Origin: Candidatus Hydrogenedentota bacterium
Lineage (GTDB): Bacteria > Hydrogenedentota > Hydrogenedentia > Hydrogenedentales > CAILVY01
DNA length: 64,000 bases
NCBI GenBank assembly: GCA_029565395.1
Contig: JAKQOG010000132.1
Coordinates: 1-64,000, forward strand
Reading direction: 5' to 3'
Position 1 is the stretch's first letter; every line of letters begins with the position of its first letter. Under the pieces are notes generated by a model. It had not been told where the DNA came from and did no database searches. It was given only the letters and a program-made list of their open reading frames with translations. Both the position numbers and the translations under genes were made by a program. Shown piece after piece: positions 9,073-18,599 of this stretch.

Positions 9073-9873
9073 ATGAAGCACTTCATAACAAAAATTAGTG
9101 AGACAGCACTAAACAATTCTGATGGTGCCAACCAGAAAAATATTCTTTTGTCGTGTGCGCCTATTGAACCATTGTGCCTGGTGCGGGAAGGGGGCAAAGA
9201 TGCAATTGTCGTAAAACGGCTGGATGGCGCCTCATTAGGTTATCTGAATGATCATGTATCCGATTCTATATCGTTTGAGCAGAGCAGGGGCAAGGCCGTC
9301 ACCGCATATTTTGCGGAACTTGCTGATGGGCCGTCAGAAGGTACATATGATGCAAAAATTCTGGTTCTTGTGTCTGATGCCGAATGCCCTCAAGTAGACC
9401 TGGAAACCCTCCTTAAAAATACGGACAAGAGAGTTGAACGAAAGAGATATTCCTCTTCCCGTCCCCGGTTGTCGCTAGGAGCAGGCCAAATCTTTATTGA
9501 TGTCCTCAATTACTCATGCAGTCTTCATGTTTCAATGACGCTTATCTTCTGGTTTTGCATTGTTGTTTTATTTCTGGGATTAGCGTATTTCGATGTAGTG
9601 GAACCACTTGCGACGGATCAGATCGATTCTACTCCAAACAACGCCCAGACTTTAGCGGAAACACCCATGGTTCCCATACATACAAAATTGAAAGCCGGGA
9701 TGCGCTATAGCCAGATCATTGATATGATCCACCCAAAAAGTGAGAAAACAACAACGGTCCCAGCAGAAAAGGGGAAATTCACGGCTGTCTGCGAATGGAC
9801 ATTATCCGGTGGTGAAAGATTAAAAGCCACATTTGAAAACGATAAGCTCATATCTTGGGAGATGTTAAAATGA
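9073..9873 (+). CDS. HIRAN-like / transmembrane / BamE-like-fold protein
   Basis: I start the gene at the ATG at 9073, one base after the upstream stop, with GGTAGG as ribosome binding site; the frame is open to 8974 but that part overlaps the upstream gene. The protein has 266 residues. Residues about 31-86 (CLVREGGKDAIVVKRLDG, then LGYLND) resemble a HIRAN domain, a module that binds DNA ends or stalled forks in Rad5/HLTF and also occurs alone in bacteria. One transmembrane helix lies at about 153-173. Residues 205-266 (LKAGMRYSQIIDMI, then KATFENDKLISWEML) resemble the BamE/SmpA or DUF3862 fold. The HIRAN part would be cytoplasmic and the BamE-like part extracytoplasmic if the orientation is as usual. 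The combination is odd; both domain calls are by pattern only. Confidence 0.7.
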   Translation: MKHFITKISETALNNSDGANQKNILLSCAPIEPLCLVREGGKDAIVVKRLDGASLGYLNDHVSDSISFEQSRGKAVTAYFAELADGPSEGTYDAKILVLVSDAECPQVDLETLLKNTDKRVERKRYSSSRPRLSLGAGQIFIDVLNYSCSLHVSMTLIFWFCIVVLFLGLAYFDVVEPLATDQIDSTPNNAQTLAETPMVPIHTKLKAGMRYSQIIDMIHPKSEKTTTVPAEKGKFTAVCEWTLSGGERLKATFENDKLISWEMLK

Positions 9874-9915
9874 ACTCTGCGGACCTCAGCGTTCTCCGCG
9901 GCCTCCACGTTAAAT
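9873..9915. repeat. Degenerate copy of the CTCCGCG repeat, right of cassette
   Basis: This stretch contains CTCTGCGGACCTCAGCG followed by TTCTCCGCGG and ends in GTTAAAT. It aligns with 8251-8293, which also ends in GTTAAAAT, so similar sequences in direct orientation flank the two membrane-protein genes. It begins at the stop codon of the second gene. Confidence 0.6.
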
Positions 9916-9937
9916 AAGCTTTCAGCGATCAGCGATA

Positions 9938-9993
9938 AGCGGTCAGCTATCAGTGAATGATGGCTGATAGCTGATGGCTGATGGCTGACCGCT
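9938..9993. repeat. Palindromic GCTGATAGCTGATGGCTGA-type repeat
   Basis: Left arm AGCGGTCAGCTATCA (9938-9952) faces a right arm built of tandem TGATGGC/TGATAGC units (9965-9993) that ends in CTGACCGCT. The arms are complementary with one seven-base expansion in the right arm. This type of intergenic repeat is common in environmental genomes. It adds to the repeat cluster at the right end of the cassette. Confidence 0.7.
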
Positions 9994-10001
9994 CCCAAAT
10001 C

Positions 10002-10030
10002 TTGACATGCCTTCCACACTTCTGGAAAAT
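10002..10030 (+). promoter_or_regulatory. Possible sigma70-type promoter for PIG-L deacetylase gene
   Basis: TTGACA at 10002-10007 is followed after 17 bases by GAAAAT at 10025-10030, a four-of-six match to the -10 consensus. It lies 36 bases upstream of the ATG at 10066. The spacing is right, the -10 is weak. Confidence 0.35.
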
Positions 10031-10065
10031 CATGCAAAAGAAAGCAAAACCCCCAGGAGGATACC

Positions 10066-10851
10066 ATGAGTAACCCTGTTGCGCTGGCGATTGGCGCCCA
10101 TCCGGACGATATCGAGTTTATGATGGCGGGCACGTTGCTGTTGTTGAAGGATGCGGGGTATGACCTGCACGTGATGAACATCGCGAACGGCTCATGCGGG
10201 ACGGCTGTGGATGATCACGATACGATTGTGGCGAAGCGCTGGCAGGAAGCGCAGGATGCCGCGAAAACATTGGGCGCACAGTTGCATCCGCCGCTTGTGG
10301 ACGACCTGGACATCTTTTATACCAAGGATCTCCTGCAAAAGGTGACGGCGGTAGTCCGCGAGGCCGAACCTACCATCCTCCTCACGCAGTCGCCGGAGGA
10401 TTACATGGAAGACCACATGAATGCCTGCCGGTTGGCCGTGAGCGCGGCCTTTTTCCGTGGCATGCGGAATTTCATCACCGAGCCGGTCCGCTCCGCTACG
10501 GCGCAGAAAGTGACGCTGTATCATGCGCAGCCCTACGGTCTGCAGGATGGCCTACGGCGCCCAGTGCGTCCAGACCTCTATGTGGACATTACACCGGTGC
10601 TCAAGCGCAAGCGGGAAGCGCTCGCATGTCATCGTAGTCAGAAGGAATGGCTGGACCAAAGCCAAGGCTTGGACAGTTACCTTGTGACCATGGAAGACAT
10701 GTGCCACGAGGTGGGAACCTGGACCGGGAAATTTACGTATGCCGAAGGCTGGCGCCGTCACCTGCATTTGGGATTCTGCGGTGAAACCGATGATCCGATC
10801 CGGGAGGCACTGGGTGAAAAGATACTGGTTCTAAACGAGACAAACACATAA
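10066..10851 (+). CDS. PIG-L/LmbE family deacetylase
   Basis: This 261-residue protein carries the zinc-site signature of the PIG-L family: HPDD at residues 12-15 and the downstream His in DHMNA (H117). The family removes acetyl groups from N-acetylglucosamine-type substrates (for example in bacillithiol or mycothiol synthesis, and on glycans). There is no signal peptide, so it acts in the cytoplasm. An AGGAGG site precedes the ATG. It stands alone, without a thiol-synthesis glycosyltransferase or ligase next to it, so the substrate remains open. Confidence 0.93.
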   Translation: MSNPVALAIGAHPDDIEFMMAGTLLLLKDAGYDLHVMNIANGSCGTAVDDHDTIVAKRWQEAQDAAKTLGAQLHPPLVDDLDIFYTKDLLQKVTAVVREAEPTILLTQSPEDYMEDHMNACRLAVSAAFFRGMRNFITEPVRSATAQKVTLYHAQPYGLQDGLRRPVRPDLYVDITPVLKRKREALACHRSQKEWLDQSQGLDSYLVTMEDMCHEVGTWTGKFTYAEGWRRHLHLGFCGETDDPIREALGEKILVLNETNT

Positions 10852-10956
10852 GCCTGTTTTCTAGTTTCAATTCGTCTATCCTTGTCATTACGAACGAATT
10901 GAAGCAAACGCGCCTGCGCTTGGATTGTACCGGTGCGGAGATATCTCACTTCTAAG

Positions 10957-10994
10957 AAAATGTACCTTGCATGGGAGGGCGAAGTTCCTGCACC
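10957..10994. repeat. Degenerate relative of the GGGAGGGCGAGG repeat
   Basis: AAAATGTACCTT followed by GGGAGGGCGAAGTTCCTGCACC contains both word types of the inverted repeat at 2593-2700 (GGGAGGGCGAGGCTCCTGCC and AAAATGTACCTTA), here as a single arm with substitutions. It lies in the 227-base gap between the deacetylase and the convergent membrane-protein gene. Confidence 0.55.
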
Positions 10995-11078
10995 AACTCT
11001 GAGCACATACACACAACACAACACTTCTGCGTCTGGCGAACTGCTAACTCGGACGGACAGGATGCAACCCTTTTGAGG

Positions 11079-11984
11079 TTATTGTTTTCGCGCAGGGGCG
11101 TCGAAGGCGTATGCGCTGCGCCCATCGCCGCGGGTACAGACCAGGCGGACGGTATTGATTAAAGGGGTCTGCTCGAAGAGGGATTTCAGATTCAGTTCCA
11201 CTTCGGAAGACAAGCCGGGTGCTACGCGCACAGGCTCTATGGCACGTGTGGAGATGCCGTTATAGGTCCAGAAACCCTCACTTGGGACCAAACGGTATTC
11301 GCTCTTGCTTTCCATTCGGACAAGAACTTCCACACCATAGTCTTCGTAGGGCCGTTCCTTTTCCGCGGCATTGATCCAGGGTGCGTGTAAAAAGATATCC
11401 TTCGGCGTATTGTTTAGGCAGCGGAGTCTGATCTTCCCATTAGGAAAATGCGGCGCCATAGCCCCGAATTGCACCTCTGCTTGAGAACGGTTCCAAAAGA
11501 GCACGGCAATCACGGCCAGAACTGCAATTGCGGCGAGTACGGCCATCTGGCGCTTGTCGCGGCGGTTGTACCGCGGCAATAAGGCCCGCTTTGGTGTGAC
11601 GAGGACGCTTCCGTACTGGTCCAGCGGCAGATCGATGAAACCGCCGAGATCTTCGGGGGTTTTGGCGGAAAGCAGGCGGTTGTACAGGGTGATTTGAGCC
11701 CTATGCCGGCCCACTTCGTCATTGAGCCGTTGAAGAAGCTGATTGGCCTTCCTCGCACTGACCTCCCCGCTGTCGCTCCCCTTCACCAGTTCGGCCTGCT
11801 TGCGCAATGCCGCCTGCAACGCCGCCCCCAGGAACTGCATTCGCTGTTTCCCTTGCGCACGAAAACGTTCGAGAAGCGTGTCCACTTCATCAGTAGAGGC
11901 CTTGTTCCGCAGAGCCTGTTCGCGCCAGGAAAGCAGCAGGCGTGCTTGATGTTTGAGTTCGCCGTCTGATTCCGGATTAGCCAC
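11079..11984 (-). CDS. Single-pass membrane protein downstream of pyrG, unknown function
   Basis: The frame is open into pyrG, but the best start is the GTG at 11984, which overlaps the pyrG TAA by seven bases and is preceded by AGGA; this gives 301 residues. Residues 1-110 are charged and helical, probably a coiled coil, on the cytoplasmic side. One transmembrane helix lies at 147-164, right after a basic cluster (RYNRRDKRQ). The C-terminal about 135 residues are extracytoplasmic and look beta-rich. No family is recognised. Coupling to pyrG suggests co-expression but not a shared function. Confidence 0.72.
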   Translation of the reverse strand: MANPESDGELKHQARLLLSWREQALRNKASTDEVDTLLERFRAQGKQRMQFLGAALQAALRKQAELVKGSDSGEVSARKANQLLQRLNDEVGRHRAQITLYNRLLSAKTPEDLGGFIDLPLDQYGSVLVTPKRALLPRYNRRDKRQMAVLAAIAVLAVIAVLFWNRSQAEVQFGAMAPHFPNGKIRLRCLNNTPKDIFLHAPWINAAEKERPYEDYGVEVLVRMESKSEYRLVPSEGFWTYNGISTRAIEPVRVAPGLSSEVELNLKSLFEQTPLINTVRLVCTRGDGRSAYAFDAPARKQ

Positions 11985-13608
11985 GTTGGTTCCTGAAATG
12001 TAACGCCGCGCGCACGAACTCGCGGAACAACGGTTGCGGACGCAGCGGGGTGCTCTTAAACTCTGGGTGAAATTGCGACGCGCAGAACCACGGATGATCC
12101 CGCAATTCCATGATTTCCACCAAATCATGATCTCCTTTGGGATGCTTTCCGCTCACCACCATCCCCGCCTTCTCCGTCATGACATCAAGATAGGCATTAT
12201 TAAACTCATACCGGTGACGGTGGCGCTCCGAGATCGTATCCTCGCCATATGCCTTATGGGCCTTGGTGCCTGGGGTGAGATCGCACCGGTACGCTCCCAG
12301 CCGCATCGTGCCGCCCATATCCTTGATGCCCCGCTGTTCCGTCAACAAACAAATAACCGGGTCGGGCGTCTGCGGATCGATTTCCGTAGAGTGCGCCCGC
12401 TCCAGCCCCAGACAATTCCGTGCCAGTTCGATCACCGCCATCTGCATACCCAGACAGATCCCGAAATACGGCACCTTGTTTTCCCGCGCATACCGGACTG
12501 CCTTGATTTTGCCCTCAATCCCGCGCGTCCCGAATCCAGGGCCTACCAGCACGCCATCAAATTCCTTCAGCATATCCGCAGGCTCAATGCCCTTCTCAAA
12601 TTGCTCCGAATCCACCCATTGCAAATGCACCTTGCAGTTGTTCGCAATACCCGCATGAACAAACGCCTCGTTGATGCTCTTGTACGCATCGTCGTGGTTC
12701 ACATATTTTCCCACCGCGGCAATCCGGATCTCCTGAGTGGTGCTCTTGAGCCGATCCACCATATCGATCCATTCGCGCAGATCGCTCTCGGGCGCCTCAA
12801 TGTTCAACAGGCGAAGGACCGTATCGTCAAGGTGCTGCTTCTTGAAATTCAGGGGAATGGCATACAGCGGCGAAATATCTTCCGCATTAATGATGGCGTC
12901 GTCCGTCACATCGCAAAACATCGCCACTTTCTTGCGTTGATCCTCACCCATCACATGCGGTCCCGTCCGGCACACAATAATATTCGGCTGAATGCCGATA
13001 TCTCGCAACGCACGCACGCTGTGCTGCGTCGGCTTGGTCTTCAGTTCATGCGACGCCTCAATAAACGGCACCAGTGTTACATGGATAAAGCAGCAGTTGG
13101 GCGGACCCACATCCAGCCGGAACTGCCTCAGAGCCTCCAGGAACGGCTGCCCCTCGATATCGCCCACCGTACCCCCGATTTCAATAATGGCCACGTCTAT
13201 CGGCTTTTCTGATTCCGCCGTCAACATGCGGATGCGTGATTTGATTTCATCGGTAATATGTGGAATCACCTGGACGGTTTTGCCCAGATATTCGCCCCGC
13301 CGTTCTTTCTGAATCACCGCATTATAGATGCCACCCGTTGTGGCGTTACTCTTGCGCGAAAGCACCGCATTCGTGAAACGCTGATAGTGTCCAAGGTCAA
13401 GGTCCGTCTCCGCGCCGTCATCCGTCACAAATACTTCCCCATGCTCAAACGGATTCATCGTGCCCGGATCCACATTGATATACGGATCGAACTTCATAAT
13501 GGCAATCTTCAGGCCGCGCGCCTCCAGCAGCATGCCCAGGCACGCGCACACCACTCCCTTGCCCACCGAAGAAACCACCCCACCCGTCGTGAACACATAC
13601 TTCGTCAT
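11977..13608 (-). CDS. pyrG: CTP synthase
   Basis: The 543-residue protein has the usual length and order: an N-terminal synthase domain beginning [17 protein letters not shown], with the P-loop, and a C-terminal glutamine amidotransferase domain with the nucleophile segment YFGICLGMQ and the HPEF of the catalytic triad. It converts UTP, ATP and glutamine to CTP in the cytoplasm. It starts three bases after the kdsB stop, so kdsB and pyrG form one operon; the product CTP is a substrate of KdsB. The annotation is secure. Confidence 0.98.
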   Translation of the reverse strand: MTKYVFTTGGVVSSVGKGVVCACLGMLLEARGLKIAIMKFDPYINVDPGTMNPFEHGEVFVTDDGAETDLDLGHYQRFTNAVLSRKSNATTGGIYNAVIQKERRGEYLGKTVQVIPHITDEIKSRIRMLTAESEKPIDVAIIEIGGTVGDIEGQPFLEALRQFRLDVGPPNCCFIHVTLVPFIEASHELKTKPTQHSVRALRDIGIQPNIIVCRTGPHVMGEDQRKKVAMFCDVTDDAIINAEDISPLYAIPLNFKKQHLDDTVLRLLNIEAPESDLREWIDMVDRLKSTTQEIRIAAVGKYVNHDDAYKSINEAFVHAGIANNCKVHLQWVDSEQFEKGIEPADMLKEFDGVLVGPGFGTRGIEGKIKAVRYARENKVPYFGICLGMQMAVIELARNCLGLERAHSTEIDPQTPDPVICLLTEQRGIKDMGGTMRLGAYRCDLTPGTKAHKAYGEDTISERHRHRYEFNNAYLDVMTEKAGMVVSGKHPKGDHDLVEIMELRDHPWFCASQFHPEFKSTPLRPQPLFREFVRAALHFRNQRG

Positions 13609-13611
13609 AGA

Positions 13612-14382
13612 TCACCCTTCCTTCAGCTTGGCTTGCAACACCGCTTCCACTCTGACCAGATCTTCCTTCGTATCCACGCCCAGCGCCTCATAGTCCGTAT
13701 CGATCACCGCTATCTTGTATCCGTTTTCAAGCGCCCGCAGTTGTTCCAGCTTCTCCAGTTTCTCCAAGGGCGTCAAAGGCATTTTTGCATACTGAAGCAG
13801 AAAATCGCGCCGATACACGTACAATCCAATATGCTGCCAATGGCAAAACGGCTCCCGCCCCCGGTCTGTCTCATCCCGGATATACGGAATCGGCCAGCGC
13901 GAGAAATACAGCGCGTCCCCCCGTGTATCACACACCACCTTCACCACATTCGGATTCTCCACGTCCTCCGGGTCCGTAATCAACCGACGCGCCGTCGTCA
14001 TCATCACCTCCGGACGCTCCAGCAGCGGGCGAATCGCCTCATCAATTGTATTCCGGTCAATCAGCGGTTCATCCCCCTGGACATTCACAATAATATCCGC
14101 GGGATGTTTCTCCACCACCTCCGCAATGCGGTCCGTGCCACTTTGATGATCCGCCCGGGTGAGCATGACCGGAACGTTATACGGTTTGACGGCCTCAACC
14201 ACAATGGGATCATCCGTGGCAATCAGTGTCTCCGTGACTAGGCTCGCCTGGCAGGCACGCTCGAACGTGTGTACTACCAAGGGTTTACCAAGGAGGGGGG
14301 CGATGATTTTTCCAGGGAAGCGGGTTGAGGCATAACGGGCAGGTACTACCGCCAAAATCTTTGGTGCAACTGATGTCTTCAT
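13612..14382 (-). CDS. kdsB: 3-deoxy-manno-octulosonate cytidylyltransferase
   Basis: The protein is 256 residues from the ATG at 14382, which has GGGG upstream; an ATG at 14397 would add five residues. Signatures of the CMP-Kdo synthetase family are present: VVPARYASTRFPGK near the start, ATDD, VNVQGDEPLI and the HIGLYVYRRDFL segment. It activates Kdo with CTP for lipid A-core synthesis, which implies an outer membrane with lipopolysaccharide. The pairing with pyrG three bases downstream is a well-known arrangement. Confidence 0.97.
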   Translation of the reverse strand: MKTSVAPKILAVVPARYASTRFPGKIIAPLLGKPLVVHTFERACQASLVTETLIATDDPIVVEAVKPYNVPVMLTRADHQSGTDRIAEVVEKHPADIIVNVQGDEPLIDRNTIDEAIRPLLERPEVMMTTARRLITDPEDVENPNVVKVVCDTRGDALYFSRWPIPYIRDETDRGREPFCHWQHIGLYVYRRDFLLQYAKMPLTPLEKLEKLEQLRALENGYKIAVIDTDYEALGVDTKEDLVRVEAVLQAKLKEG

Positions 14383-14564
14383 GCAACTATACCCCATGGT
14401 TGTTTTAAAAGCGCCTGATTAAGCCTGTAAAGGCTGGAACGGAGGGATTGTCCCGTGCGTTCACGGGACCTAAGCGTAGCACACGCCCTTCCCCCGTTGC
14501 AACACATTTTATCTGTCCGCCCAGTTCCACGTTTCGTGTTTGACTTCAGACTCTTTCCGCCTTC

Positions 14565-15011
14565 TCATGCCTTCCCCGTCACTATCAGCTTCTTTCCTTT
14601 TTGCACTATCCGATACCCTTCCGCCTCCAGCCGTTCCCGTTGAATTTCCCCCTTCCCTGGATACTTCGGATTCAGTTCCCCGCCAGATTTTACCGTGCGC
14701 CACCATGGGACCACCCGCTTAGCCCCCGCCTGTTCCGCGTCATACGCCGCATGTGCGATGATCCACGCAAAGATCCCCGTCGTCATCGGACAGCACATAT
14801 CCACTTCATGCTTATTCTTAAAGAAATCCGACATCTCCTTCATGGTGAGGATTTTCCCCTTACGCACCCCCCGCATCATCTCTTCGATTTCTGATACCGC
14901 CGGGATTACAAAACGCAGCTTCGATTTATCACAATAAAATATATGTGGTTCCGGCATTTTCGCCTTTGCAGCCGCTAGCTTCTCCGCCCACGTTTTCTTC
15001 TTGCTTGCCAT
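14565..15011 (-). CDS. Alkyltransferase-like (MGMT-family) protein without the catalytic Cys
   Basis: This 148-residue protein resembles small MGMT-family proteins of bacteria that share the DNA-binding domain of O6-alkylguanine-DNA alkyltransferase. Where the repair enzyme has the PCHR active site, this one has PWWR (residues 102-105) followed by TVKSGG, so it cannot accept alkyl groups through that Cys. Two adjacent cysteines (DMCCP, about 73-74) are conserved in shape with the subfamily as I recall it. A role in flagging alkylated bases for excision, as in ATL proteins, is inference. An AGGAG site precedes the ATG. Confidence 0.8.
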   Translation of the reverse strand: MASKKKTWAEKLAAAKAKMPEPHIFYCDKSKLRFVIPAVSEIEEMMRGVRKGKILTMKEMSDFFKNKHEVDMCCPMTTGIFAWIIAHAAYDAEQAGAKRVVPWWRTVKSGGELNPKYPGKGEIQRERLEAEGYRIVQKGKKLIVTGKA

Positions 15012-15292
15012 GGCAGGTCTCCTGTTTCAACACACCGCAAATCCTATTATGCTATACCCAAAAGCTATTCTCTCACATCCATCCCCTTTCCACAATCGGT
15101 ATTATTAAGAAAGAATTTGGGGTTGGGTTCCAGACGTTACTCCATACCTTGCCATGGCGATATAGCCTCCGCAGCTTGGAGAGCAAAGTTGAAAGCTCGG
15201 CGTCTAGTAGAATAACGCCTGGGTCTCAATCCCCTATCTCTGTCATACCCGTGCACACTGGTATCCAGTGCCCGAGTATTTCTTGCGGGCGC

Positions 15293-16732
15293 TTACCGTT
15301 TTTCAACCGGCTCACATTTCACGTTATGCTTTTTATCGACTCGGAACCGATACGCCTCTTTAAGGTCGTCTTTCCCGGAATGTGTGAATACCAGAATGCG
15401 TTCTCCGTCAGTGCGGACATGCACAATCCCGTACGCGGTGCGTTCAAATCCGTAATACGGCGTTTTATTTTTGTCTTTGATCGGTTGGGACAGGTCTCGC
15501 CATCTGAAAAAAGCGGACAACTCCGTACATAGGATCAATGGTTTATCGGTGCGGGAGGCCTTCCCCAGCGCTCCCACTAATTCCGCTCTCGGATGAATAT
15601 ATTCTTTCCGGCTGCTTTCATCCCCAGAGGAAATAAGCGATACCACCGGCGCGATCTGTTTCAAAGCATTAAGATTAAAATCACTGGAACCGTGATGGGG
15701 CACTTTTAAAATCTCACATTGAAGGCCGCTTGGTTTTACTTTTTCCGATAAGCGGGCCATCGATTCGGCATTCATATCGCCCCCAAGCAGGAAACGGACG
15801 TTTTGATAGGTCAAGCGCAGCACGACAGAGTGTCCATTTATCGTGTGAGATGCTGACAATGCCGTGCCCGTTCCATTGTTATCATCAAGAAATTTAGGCG
15901 GTTGATGAAGCAACGGCAATGCCTCCACCATTTTTTTGCCTTTCTTTATTCGTTTTGTGATTGGCCCCAATACTTCCACATTGATTCCTTCCTTTGCCAG
16001 AAACTTAAATGCTTTCTTGTTTCCGAAAGCCAATCGTTGAACGGCGGGCTTTTTATCAACGGTCCAATCAATCAATGTCTGGCTCCATCGCTTGAATGGC
16101 GTGTTCATGGCCACTTTTGTATTTCGGAGATCGTCAACCAAATCAACGAGATAAGTTTCGTTGTCCTTTTTTACAGTGCACCCGAAAATCTTCTCCACGG
16201 GTACTTTCTTATTCTTCACCTCCGCCGGCCCCTTAACAATCCCGTTATGAAAGACGTTCTTCGGCTGGAGGTAGATCCGTTTCCTTTTATCCTTCTCCCG
16301 GATGGAGGCATGCGCTTTGTTAAACCCTTCGAAGTGATCCGTATCTCCATGGGTGACAACGATAGCCTCTACGGACAGAGGTTTGCTTTTCGACGTGCCG
16401 GAAAATCTCGCGGCCGCATATCGTGCGAACATTTGATTGTCCCCGGCATCAATAAACATCAACTTTCCTGACGGCGACTCCAGAATCAGTGCATCTCCCT
16501 GCTGCACGTCCACCATGGCAAATTTCAACACTTTGTTCTGATCCGTCGTTTTGAGTTTTCCCTTGACCGTCCCCTGTACAGCGTTCCCCTCCCGGTCCGT
16601 CAGTTCCACTATTGTATTCTTGGAGGTCTGACTGACAATTTTGATGGGATCGCCCCAAGCCAGAACAACAACGCGTTTTTCAGGCAACTGTACCTTCACA
16701 AGATCGTCATCAATAAACACTGTTTTACTCAT
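15293..16732 (-). CDS. ComEC/Rec2-type metallo-beta-lactamase-fold hydrolase
   Basis: I start at the ATG at 16732, preceded by AAAGGAGG; the frame is open 99 bases further. The protein has 479 residues. Residues 1-65 look like a small SH3-type beta domain. The MBL fold follows: MVDVQQGDA (73-81), FIDAGD, the zinc motif THGDTDH (127-133), GGDM (near 318) and PHHGSS (near 345). This is the pattern of the detached C-terminal domain of ComEC and its stand-alone relatives. There is no membrane part and no signal, so it is not a DNA-uptake channel. The substrate may be nucleic acid or a phosphodiester, by analogy only. Confidence 0.87.
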   Translation of the reverse strand: MSKTVFIDDDLVKVQLPEKRVVVLAWGDPIKIVSQTSKNTIVELTDREGNAVQGTVKGKLKTTDQNKVLKFAMVDVQQGDALILESPSGKLMFIDAGDNQMFARYAAARFSGTSKSKPLSVEAIVVTHGDTDHFEGFNKAHASIREKDKRKRIYLQPKNVFHNGIVKGPAEVKNKKVPVEKIFGCTVKKDNETYLVDLVDDLRNTKVAMNTPFKRWSQTLIDWTVDKKPAVQRLAFGNKKAFKFLAKEGINVEVLGPITKRIKKGKKMVEALPLLHQPPKFLDDNNGTGTALSASHTINGHSVVLRLTYQNVRFLLGGDMNAESMARLSEKVKPSGLQCEILKVPHHGSSDFNLNALKQIAPVVSLISSGDESSRKEYIHPRAELVGALGKASRTDKPLILCTELSAFFRWRDLSQPIKDKNKTPYYGFERTAYGIVHVRTDGERILVFTHSGKDDLKEAYRFRVDKKHNVKCEPVEKR

Positions 16733-16860
16733 TTGGCCTCCTTTTGCCAGTGGTTCGCACTCAAATACACTCCCTGCCCCAAGATTAAAATAGACTCGTC
16801 CGAGTATAGCACTGCTCCCGGAATTCATCAAGGAAAATCCACCATTAGATGCATCTATAA

Positions 16861-16983
16861 ACAGCCTTATTTGTCTAGGCTGTTCCCCCTTTTTCCAGGA
16901 ATTCTTGGGAATGAGCAGAAAATCGCTGTATCTCCTCCCAAATACAGTCTGGATCCGTCGAAACTTTTGGAGTGTAAAAGTTT
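16861..16983. promoter_or_regulatory. glpK: Two short hairpins in the glpK leader region
   Basis: The 304-base divergent gap 16733-17036 holds two small inverted repeats. ACAGCCT (16861-16867) pairs with AGGCTGT (16877-16883) and is followed by CCCCCTTTTT. AAACTTTT (16961-16968) pairs with AAAAGTTT (16976-16983), 53 bases before the glpK start. They could be an operator, a leader terminator or nothing. I see no clear -35/-10 pair. Confidence 0.35.
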
Positions 16984-17036
16984 ACCAGAGAAAAGGAGTC
17001 CTGGTATTCTTGAACGGCTAGGAAGGAGAGCGGTAT

Positions 17037-18512
17037 ATGAGCAAGAAATTTGTATTGGCGTTGGATCAAGGCACGACAAGTTCGCGCAGTATTTTGTTCA
17101 ATCAGGAAGGAAAAATCGTTGCGGTGGCGCAACGGGAGTTTAAACAGCATTATCCTCAACCTGGCTGGGTGGAACATGACCCTATGGGGATTTGGGAGAG
17201 TCAGTTGTCCACGGCGAAAGAGGTGCTTGCCAAGGCTAAGGCATCGCCCGCGGATATCGCGGCCATCGGCATCACGAATCAGCGAGAAACCACGGTGGTT
17301 TGGGACCGTAAGACCGGCGCGCCGGTGTACAACGCCATCGTTTGGCAATGCCGCCGCACCACCGACACCTGCGAGAAGATTCAGGCGCAGGGACTTGCCG
17401 CGGAATTTAAACGCCGCACGGGCCTTGTCGTGGATGCCTATTTCTCCGGCACAAAGGTGAAGTGGATTCTGGAGCATGGAAACGGCCTGCGCGACCGCGC
17501 GGCGCGCGGAGAACTCTGCTTCGGCACCATTGATTCGTGGCTGCTCTACAAACTCACCGGGGTGCATGCCACGGATTATTCGAATGCATCGCGTACGATG
17601 ATCTTCAACATCCATGACCGCCAGTGGGATAGTACGCTCTTAAAACACCTTGATATTCCCCAGGAAATATTGCCGCAGGCGATGCCATCGAGTTATGTCT
17701 ATGGAACCACCTCGGTGCTTGGCGGGGACATCCCCGTAGCGTCGCTCATTGGCGACCAGCAGAGTGCGCTTTTCGGCCAGGCCGCGTTCAATCTCAACGA
17801 ATGCAAGAACACTTACGGCACGGGTTGCTTTCTGTTAATGAATACCGGCGAGCGCCCGGTCGAATCGAAAAACGGCTTGCTTACCACCATCGCGTGGGGG
17901 CTGGACGACAAGGTCTATTATGCACTGGAAGGCAGTGTATTTGTCGGCGGCGCGGTTATTCAATGGCTGCGCGACGGCCTGAAACTTATCGCCTCCGCCA
18001 GTGAAAGCGAATCAGTCGCCCAAGAGGTCAGTGACACCGCTGGGGTGTATATCGTCCCCGCGTTTGTCGGCCTTGGCGCGCCCTATTGGGACATGCGCGC
18101 CCGCGGCCTCATCACTGGCCTCACTCGCGGCGCCTCCCGTGCGCATATTGTCCGCGCCGCGCTCGAATCCATTGCCTTCCAGTCGGCGGACGTCGTCCGC
18201 ACTATGGAAACTGATACCAGCGGGCGCATTCCACAATTGCGTGTGGACGGCGGGGCCGCTGCAAACAACCTCCTGCTGCAAACCCAAGCGGACCTCCTCG
18301 GAAGCCCTGTGGTGCGTGGTCAAACCCTTGAAACCACCGCCCTCGGTGCGGCCTTCCTGGCGGGGCTGGCTACCGGATTCTGGCCTAACCAGGATGCCAT
18401 TCGCAGCATCTGGCAGGTGGATCGCATTTTCGAACCGTCTTGGACTCCGGAAAAGCGTCAAACCGCCCTTGCGGGCTGGGAGGATGCCATCCGCCGAACC
18501 AAATCAATGTAA
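17037..18512 (+). CDS. glpK: Glycerol kinase
   Basis: The 491-residue protein has the length of GlpK and its signatures: ALDQGTTSSRSILFNQEG at the N-terminus, ITNQRETTVVWDR, and YWDMRARGLITGLTRG and DGGAAANNLL in the ATPase half. It phosphorylates glycerol to sn-glycerol 3-phosphate in the cytoplasm. An AAGGAG site precedes the ATG. No glycerol facilitator or glycerol-3-phosphate dehydrogenase is adjacent, so glycerol entry must rely on genes elsewhere or on diffusion. Confidence 0.97.
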   Translation: MSKKFVLALDQGTTSSRSILFNQEGKIVAVAQREFKQHYPQPGWVEHDPMGIWESQLSTAKEVLAKAKASPADIAAIGITNQRETTVVWDRKTGAPVYNAIVWQCRRTTDTCEKIQAQGLAAEFKRRTGLVVDAYFSGTKVKWILEHGNGLRDRAARGELCFGTIDSWLLYKLTGVHATDYSNASRTMIFNIHDRQWDSTLLKHLDIPQEILPQAMPSSYVYGTTSVLGGDIPVASLIGDQQSALFGQAAFNLNECKNTYGTGCFLLMNTGERPVESKNGLLTTIAWGLDDKVYYALEGSVFVGGAVIQWLRDGLKLIASASESESVAQEVSDTAGVYIVPAFVGLGAPYWDMRARGLITGLTRGASRAHIVRAALESIAFQSADVVRTMETDTSGRIPQLRVDGGAAANNLLLQTQADLLGSPVVRGQTLETTALGAAFLAGLATGFWPNQDAIRSIWQVDRIFEPSWTPEKRQTALAGWEDAIRRTKSM

Positions 18513-18599
18513 ATGGCTCCGCAAAAAGCCAGACACATCTCGTTACACGAAGGGTGTGACCCATGTGCGCCGGTCTCTGTTTTTCGTGTGTAAGTGCAA

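Noticed and set aside
12034-13212. Long plus-strand frame opposite pyrG (392 codons)
   Set aside because: It is entirely antisense to a secure gene, is rich in Arg/His/Ile as expected from the reverse strand of a coding region, and matches no family.
13258-14241. Long plus-strand frame opposite kdsB and the start of pyrG
   Set aside because: Same reason: it is an antisense shadow of two secure genes with no recognisable protein.
16861-16883. Terminator in the glpK leader
   Set aside because: The stem is only seven base pairs, no plus-strand gene lies upstream, and the C-run weakens the T-tract; kept only as a low-confidence hairpin.
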